A stretch of DNA of 37,573 nt from JAHBNG01 sp039028975 (lineage in GTDB: Bacteria > Chloroflexota > Anaerolineae > Caldilineales > Caldilineaceae). The stretch spans positions 1 through 37,573 of the forward strand of contig JBCCHB010000155.1 of NCBI GenBank assembly GCA_039028975.1, in the 5' to 3' direction. The first letter of the stretch is position 1; every line of letters begins with the position of its first letter. Below are positions 32,819 through 37,573 of the stretch, piece by piece. The notes below the pieces were generated by a model. That model saw nothing but the letters and a program-made list of their open reading frames with translations, did no database searches and was not told the origin of the DNA. The position numbers and the translations under genes were made by a program.

Positions 32819-34255
32819 ATGATCATCCAGCAGCCCACTGTGCAACTAGCCGATCCCCATATCTGTTCCGATGCGCGTAGCCGCCTCAACATCCTGACAG
32901 CCATCTTCGATGCGTTGGTCCAGCGAAACTCGGCGGGACAATTTGTTCCTGGCCTGGCAGCGAATTGGTCTGTGGAAGAGGGCGCAAAAAAATGGACCTT
33001 TAACGTAAGAGACGGTGTATCCTTTCACAATGGTGACTCCTTGAGGGCTGAGGATGTGGTCGAATCCCTGCGCAGGGCGTGTGATCCAAGCGTGGGTGGG
33101 GAGTTAGGGACTGAGGGGGTTTGGGCAAGCTACTTGGGTGAGGCAGAGATTGCAGCAGTCAATGGTCAAACCGTCACAATCGCGACTGCCCAGCCCATGG
33201 CCGATTTATTGGATCTACTGGTGGCTATCCCTATTTTGCCGCAGCGTGCCCTGCCGGATCTGCCTTCTGCCTTTGTGGGGAGCGGACCGTGGCGGCTGGT
33301 CGAATGGTCCGCCGAGCAGGTGCTCCTGGAAGCATTTTCTGCTGCTCAGGTGAGACAGCCTCAGACACCCTTTGCCACAACTCGACTTCACTGGCAAGCA
33401 GAGCCAAACGAGGAGGCTCGCATTGAAGCCTTGCTAGCGGGCAAAACAGACATCATCACCGACCTCTCTCCCCAAAATGCCCCCAAGATTGCTCAGGGCG
33501 CAAAGCATGTTCTCTCCCAGCCTAGCAATCTGTGCGTGGCCTTCCTCTGCAACGCCAGCCGAGGCCCCTGCACCAATGTCTATTTTAGACAGGCCCTTAA
33601 TCACGCCATCAATGTACAGCGCATGGTTACCGAGGCGATTCATGGTGGGGGTACGCGGCTCAATGGTCCGCTATCGCCTTTCCACTTTGGTTGTGATCGG
33701 GACGTACTGCCCTACGCGTTTGACCAAGAGAAAGCACGTTCTTTACTTGCTGCTTCGGGCATGGACAAAAAAGTTGTTGTGGATTTGCCCATGACCTTGC
33801 CCGATGAAGCACCTCTACTGGGTGAGATGCTGGCCGAGGATCTGGCCCTAGTAGGTGTGGAGGTAGAATTACGCCACTTTTCTGATCGGAGCGCGTATGC
33901 CCATCGGGTCAAGGAGAAGCAGATCGATGACCTCTGCTGCTTTGATTCTAGTCCGCTTAGTACCTACCGAGTGCTTCGAGAAAAGATTAATTCGGACGTG
34001 GCTGGACCCTGGTGGCAGGGATATAGTAACTCAGGCGTCAATGGCCTCTTAGACAAAGCAAGCCAAACCGTCGACAAACAGGAGCGCCAATCTATCTATC
34101 GGCAAGCCTATCGCATTGTGCATGAGGAAGCCCCCTGGCTATTTCTCTACCATCCGACCAATTATTGGGGTGTCAACTGGGATGAAGCAACAGGACCCTC
34201 GCCTGACAAGATAGGCCGTACGTCTGAAGGTCTGTTGCAATTCGTTTCACATTGA
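32819..34255 (+). CDS. oligopeptide-type ABC binding protein without export signal
   Basis: 478 residues of the SBP_bac_5 family (OppA/DppA/NikA-like): N-terminal ILTAIFDALVQR, then GLAANWSVEE, KWTFNVRDGVSFHNGDSLRAEDVVESL, VYFRQALNHAINVQRMV, and C-terminal RQAYRIVHEEAPWLFLYHP. These normally bind peptides, nickel or sugars outside the cell. Here the protein begins directly with the mature fold, with no signal peptide or lipobox, and no permease or ATPase genes are nearby. Either the start is wrong (no upstream frame seems to help), the export signal was lost, or it acts inside the cell, as in the SgrR-like regulators' ligand domain. No DNA-binding domain is present. Confidence 0.85.
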   Translation: MIIQQPTVQLADPHICSDARSRLNILTAIFDALVQRNSAGQFVPGLAANWSVEEGAKKWTFNVRDGVSFHNGDSLRAEDVVESLRRACDPSVGGELGTEGVWASYLGEAEIAAVNGQTVTIATAQPMADLLDLLVAIPILPQRALPDLPSAFVGSGPWRLVEWSAEQVLLEAFSAAQVRQPQTPFATTRLHWQAEPNEEARIEALLAGKTDIITDLSPQNAPKIAQGAKHVLSQPSNLCVAFLCNASRGPCTNVYFRQALNHAINVQRMVTEAIHGGGTRLNGPLSPFHFGCDRDVLPYAFDQEKARSLLAASGMDKKVVVDLPMTLPDEAPLLGEMLAEDLALVGVEVELRHFSDRSAYAHRVKEKQIDDLCCFDSSPLSTYRVLREKINSDVAGPWWQGYSNSGVNGLLDKASQTVDKQERQSIYRQAYRIVHEEAPWLFLYHPTNYWGVNWDEATGPSPDKIGRTSEGLLQFVSH

Positions 34256-34317
34256 ATTCGTTTCCGGTTGCAGTTGGCTCAATTCCGCACCCACCCGCTT
34301 ATGATTTCTTATCGGGT

Positions 34318-34332
34318 TGAAGCACTGCTTCA
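34318..34332. promoter_or_regulatory. 15-bp palindrome upstream of the lipoprotein gene
   Basis: TGAAGCA-C-TGCTTCA, perfect 7-bp arms, 31 bases before the next start codon. Operator-like, but nothing else supports it. Confidence 0.25.
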
Positions 34333-34363
34333 CTGACAAATAAAATAGTATGAGGATCGTCAT

Positions 34364-36421
34364 ATGAAAAACCCTTCCATCAGGAAGACATCTCTAGGTG
34401 CCGCGTTGCTACTCCCTATCCTAGCCATCACTCTTTCTGCTTGTCTAAATTTTGGAGCAGGCGAAACACCGGACCGTGCTGTGCGCCCGGATGCAACCTC
34501 TACACCACCGCCCAATATCGAGGGTTCTAGCACCCCCATACCTCAACCGCAAGCAGAGGCCTTTTCTGATTCGGGGCAAGGTCAAGGCGGGATCGATCTA
34601 GCATCCATGACTACTGAAGAGCAGCTTCAGGCTGTCATTGTTCCAACAAGTGATCTCAACCAGTTGGCTCTGCGTTTGCGACCGGGCGTGGATATCCTGC
34701 CCACGCCCCCTACCCAGCCTGTAGTACACGAGGTTGGAGATGAGGTTGGTTTCTGGGTCCATAACACCCAAATCAACAGCACCTCTCGCATTACGGCCGA
34801 ACTAATCTATCGCACCGATGTTGTCTATGCCTGGGTAGAGACAGGGACTACCTTTGAACGTGAAAAGATCGCTGCCTCCATGGAGCGGTTTACCAATGAT
34901 ATCTACCCCGCTTCCGTCGAATTCTTTGGTCATGAAGCCAAGCCAGGTGTGGATGGGGATAACCGCCTACACATTCTTCACTCGGTAGGAACAGGTTCTG
35001 GCGTAGCCGGTTACTTCAACAGTTCCGATCAATATTTCCGAGTGGCCAATCCCTATTCCAATGAAAAGGAGATGTTTTATATCAGCCTCAACTGGCTCAA
35101 TGGGCTACAGAATTATGAGCGATACGAGAGCGTTTTGGCCCACGAACTTCAGCACATGATCCACTGGAACAATGATCGCAACGAAGCCAGTTGGGTGAAT
35201 GAAGGGCTGAGTGAGTTCTCCAAAGAAGTGACCGGGTTTGGTCCCGTTACCAGCTTCTTGGGCGCCTATGGCAACTCGCCCGAAACCCAGTTGAATACGT
35301 GGAACGAGAGTGGCACGAGCAATACGGAACATTATGGTGGCAGCTATCTCTTTGTCACCTACTTTGCCCAGCGTTACGGTTCGGATCTAACCAAAGCATT
35401 GGTCGCTGCGCCAGCCAATGGTACCAGCGGATTTACACAGGTTCTTCAGGCTGCTGGCATTGACAATGATTTCGATTCTCTCTTTGGCCAATGGATCGTT
35501 GCTAATTATGTAGATGATCCCTTCGCCATGGGCATGGATGGCGTCTATGGGTATGAACATCTCAACAGCAGCGAACCCTCTCTTGCCGTCACCCACAGCG
35601 ACTTTCCTGTCCCAGTACAAGAAGCAGAAGCAAACAACTACGGTGTCGACTATATTCTGCTGCAAGGAGAGGGAGATGTAACAGTTCGTTTTGAAGGTCA
35701 GCGCAGAACCCAACTGGCCAGAACATCTGCCACGAGCGGAACCCATGCTTGGTGGAGCAACCGGGGAGATGAGATGGACGCCCGGCTCACCCGCCAATTT
35801 GATTTGACTAGCTTGCTCCCTGGAACGCCAGTCCAGCTTTCTGCCCAAATGTGGTGGGACATTGAAGAGGGATACGACTATGGTTATGCTCTGGCTAGCC
35901 AAGATGGGCAGAAGTGGCAGATCCTAGACGGCACTTACACCACCCTTGAGAATCCTAGCGGTGCCAGCTTTGGCGCAGCCTACAATGCTCGGAGTGGAAG
36001 CGGTAGCGAAGGTGCAGAATGGGTGACCGAGACGTACGACCTAAGTGACTATGCCGGGGAAGTCATCTGGGTTCGCTTTGAATATGTAACCGACGGGGCT
36101 GTGAATATGCCCGGTTGGTTTATCGATGATATTCAGATTCCAGCCATCTCCTACATTAGCGACTTTGAGAATGGCTCTGATGAATGGCAGAGTGAAGGCT
36201 GGCTCCTTACCGACAATCAGCTGCCCCAACACTGGCTTGTTCAGATCTTTACCCTGCAAGATAACGTGCTGCAAGAGGTGAAGCAAATACCGCTTGACGA
36301 CGACCGCATTGGTTCCATGATGATCCCCGGCCTAGGATCAGGAAAGACTGCCGTGATCACCGTAAGTGGCACCACACCTGTAACCACCGAATCAGCCCGA
36401 TATCGGTATTGGGTTGAGTAA
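34364..36421 (+). CDS. secreted lipoprotein metalloprotease
   Basis: 685 residues. Signal peptide with lipobox LSAC (C27), so lipid-anchored, followed by a Pro/Ser/Thr/Gln-rich linker. The catalytic domain holds HELQH at 260-264 with the third ligand region NEGLSE (E280 or E284), a gluzincin arrangement found in M30/M6 immune-inhibitor-like peptidases. The C-terminal part has two beta-sandwich-type segments: WWSNRGDEMDARLTRQFDL to GWFIDDIQIP (MAM/immune-inhibitor-like), then a jelly-roll tail. It probably degrades extracellular proteins. Preceded by a small palindrome (34318-34332). The next gene starts close to or overlapping its stop. Confidence 0.88.
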   Translation: MKNPSIRKTSLGAALLLPILAITLSACLNFGAGETPDRAVRPDATSTPPPNIEGSSTPIPQPQAEAFSDSGQGQGGIDLASMTTEEQLQAVIVPTSDLNQLALRLRPGVDILPTPPTQPVVHEVGDEVGFWVHNTQINSTSRITAELIYRTDVVYAWVETGTTFEREKIAASMERFTNDIYPASVEFFGHEAKPGVDGDNRLHILHSVGTGSGVAGYFNSSDQYFRVANPYSNEKEMFYISLNWLNGLQNYERYESVLAHELQHMIHWNNDRNEASWVNEGLSEFSKEVTGFGPVTSFLGAYGNSPETQLNTWNESGTSNTEHYGGSYLFVTYFAQRYGSDLTKALVAAPANGTSGFTQVLQAAGIDNDFDSLFGQWIVANYVDDPFAMGMDGVYGYEHLNSSEPSLAVTHSDFPVPVQEAEANNYGVDYILLQGEGDVTVRFEGQRRTQLARTSATSGTHAWWSNRGDEMDARLTRQFDLTSLLPGTPVQLSAQMWWDIEEGYDYGYALASQDGQKWQILDGTYTTLENPSGASFGAAYNARSGSGSEGAEWVTETYDLSDYAGEVIWVRFEYVTDGAVNMPGWFIDDIQIPAISYISDFENGSDEWQSEGWLLTDNQLPQHWLVQIFTLQDNVLQEVKQIPLDDDRIGSMMIPGLGSGKTAVITVSGTTPVTTESARYRYWVE

Positions 36422-36428
36422 TAGATTT

Positions 36429-36968
36429 ATGTATAATCGTAACCCTCCAGATGGGCCGCATGAACTTGAGGGGCTTCTTACTCAATCAGCTATTGATGCA
36501 TCTCTTTTCTTACCCTTCACGGTTTTCCGCCTACGGCCATATTCCATCAATCAGAAGGTTACGCTAGCTGTCTCTTTGTATGAACTTAATGCGAAGGTTC
36601 CCAAAACGTATAATTTAGAACTGTTTTGGAATCGACTAAGTGATACCCTCACTACACCGCCTATCCAGGCTCATACGGTTACAGAGTGGGCGGCCTGTGG
36701 CATTGCGTTAGCACTTGTACCCATTTTTACACCCTATCGCGTCCTCGAAGTTGCGCAGGTTGGTGAGCGATTCGATTATTGGTTAGGGCATGATGTACGT
36801 GATGTTGGTTTAGAAATTAGTGGGACAATAGACGGTGATCTTTCATCACGAACAAAAATTAAGCAGCGTCAATTGATGCGTAATCCATATAAATCTGCTG
36901 GGTATGTATGTGTTGTCGGCTTTGAAAAGCAGCAGGTTCGGTTATCTTTTTATCAAGATGAGGTTTGA
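36429..36968 (+). CDS. cytoplasmic protein of unknown function, pair member 1
   Basis: 179 residues from ATG 36429; an in-frame TTG at 36414 that overlaps the preceding stop is the alternative. Sequence features: an N-terminal NPPDGPHELEG, then LPFTVFRLRPYSINQKVTLAVSLYELNAKVP, WNRLSDTL, and TEWAACGIALALVPIFTP. No signal peptide; the hydrophobic stretch is probably buried. Followed six bases later by a second small gene, so the two very likely form one unit. Family not recognised by name. Confidence 0.75.
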   Translation: MYNRNPPDGPHELEGLLTQSAIDASLFLPFTVFRLRPYSINQKVTLAVSLYELNAKVPKTYNLELFWNRLSDTLTTPPIQAHTVTEWAACGIALALVPIFTPYRVLEVAQVGERFDYWLGHDVRDVGLEISGTIDGDLSSRTKIKQRQLMRNPYKSAGYVCVVGFEKQQVRLSFYQDEV

Positions 36969-36973
36969 CTATC

Positions 36974-37432
36974 ATGGTCACAGATAAAGCTACAATTCCA
37001 ATGCCCACATCGTATACAGACTTGGTTATTGAAAAGTCGAATTTATTACTTCGAGCCAATATGCACGAAGCACAGCAGGAATTTGATGAAGCTGCTGAGT
37101 TATTTGCTAAGTCAGCTATGCTTGAAGCGGAATTAGCTGTAACCGCCTATGAGTACAATCAACCTGATATTGCTCTGGTCCATTTGATTAGTGAGATAAG
37201 CTGTTGGGCAGCGGCTGGTGACACCTATCGCGCAGTATCCCAAGGGCAACGGATGTTAGCCTCACCCACCTTAACCACAGCACAAAGAATCCACCTTAAC
37301 GAGTTGGTCGAGAAGCTAAATCTTCGGCGTCGCTCTTGGATGGCCTCTTGGGATGCCCAAATTGCCCCCATAGATGGTGGACCCTCAGAGCCAGCATCTA
37401 TGGGGGCCATGAGCCCCACCAATCGTTACTAG
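36974..37432 (+). CDS. tetratricopeptide-like helical protein, pair member 2
   Basis: 152 residues from ATG 36974, with GATGAGGT nine bases upstream, within the end of the previous gene. All-helical, with spaced AEELF/AAAGDTYRA patterns like tetratricopeptide repeats (EFDEAAELFAKSAMLEAELA). Partner of the preceding gene. Its last codons contain a perfect 12-bp inverted repeat (37365-37376 and 37395-37406), which gives the tail IAPIDGGPSEPASMGAM. Function unknown. Confidence 0.75.
   Translation: MVTDKATIPMPTSYTDLVIEKSNLLLRANMHEAQQEFDEAAELFAKSAMLEAELAVTAYEYNQPDIALVHLISEISCWAAAGDTYRAVSQGQRMLASPTLTTAQRIHLNELVEKLNLRRRSWMASWDAQIAPIDGGPSEPASMGAMSPTNRY
37365..37406. repeat. perfect 12-bp hairpin inside a coding region
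   Basis: CCCCCATAGATG (37365-37376) and CATCTATGGGGG (37395-37406), loop 18, at the 3' end of the tetratricopeptide-like gene. The core CCATAGATGG recurs in the spacer near 27588. Confidence 0.7.
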
Positions 37433-37457
37433 CCAATCACCTGTAACCAGCAAATTA

Positions 37458-37573
37458 ATGTCCCAACAACACCAAACTATCGCCATACTAGACTATGGCA
37501 GCCAATATAGCCAGCTCATCTGTCGTCGCGTGCGGGAGGCTCAGGTCTATGCTGAACTGATCCCTTGGGACCA
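37458..37573 (+). CDS. guaA: GMP synthase, N-terminal fragment
   Basis: The first 39 residues (MSQQHQTIAILDYGSQYSQL, then ICRRVREAQVYAELIPWD) are the start of the glutamine amidotransferase domain of GMP synthase, which makes GMP from XMP. The motif ILDYGSQYSQLICRRVRE is diagnostic. The gene leaves the window on the right. No clear Shine-Dalgarno before the ATG. Confidence 0.92.
   Translation, partial: MSQQHQTIAILDYGSQYSQLICRRVREAQVYAELIPWD

Overview
The window looks like chromosomal DNA of a filamentous Chloroflexota bacterium (Anaerolineae/Caldilineae/Ardenticatenia type). This is inference, not a database match. It rests on the mix of extracellular and conflict-type genes (AAA-like ATPases with an EAD1-type adaptor domain, WD40 repeats of almost identical units), a C-terminal IYLPAVVK tail typical of secreted proteins in that phylum, extended -10 promoters, and many short tandem or palindromic repeats in the spacers. 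No tRNA, rRNA, CRISPR array or transposase gene was seen.

Layout. Positions 1-486: edge of a minus-strand gene and a small unknown gene. 523-4992: a MoxR AAA ATPase, a DUF58 protein and two membrane-anchored von Willebrand A proteins (a Bat-type cluster), followed by a 90-residue leftover of a secreted protein. 5311-6918 (minus): a large FAD-dependent desaturase-like oxidoreductase. 7576-10593: uvrA. 10730-12094 (minus): a zinc-ribbon/membrane/LysM protein. 12946-15237: a small barrel-like protein and a HerA-type ATPase.

15889-25356 is the accessory region. It holds an EAD1-AAA-like ATPase gene, a small protein gene next to a broken C39-like peptidase, a 1379-residue protein with two tandem AAA-like modules, a membrane segment, a Thr/Pro stalk and WD40 units repeated almost exactly at DNA level, a probable antitoxin/PIN toxin pair, and a frameshifted AAA-ATPase/PD-(D/E)XK nuclease gene. 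The EAD1 module, paralogous signalling ATPases, a cysteine peptidase and a repeat-evolving sensor together resemble the NTPase-centred (NLR-like) conflict systems known from multicellular bacteria. This is the best candidate for an undescribed system in the window.

25449-37573 is mostly housekeeping or metabolic: mannonate dehydratase (uxuA), a YihY-family membrane protein (minus), a DUF2383-like ferritin-fold/membrane protein (minus), glnS, a sugar isomerase/epimerase-like TIM barrel, a DinB-family protein, an oligopeptide-type binding protein without an export signal, a large HExxH lipoprotein metalloprotease, a pair of unknown cytoplasmic genes, and the first 39 codons of guaA at the right edge.

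Spacers are unusually rich in structure. There are two copies of a ~95 bp inverted-repeat (MITE-like) element, two copies of a ~100-120 bp GAATGCAACGCACGG palindromic element, several long stem-loops, and several arrays with a period of 7 to 15 bp, often just upstream of start codons.
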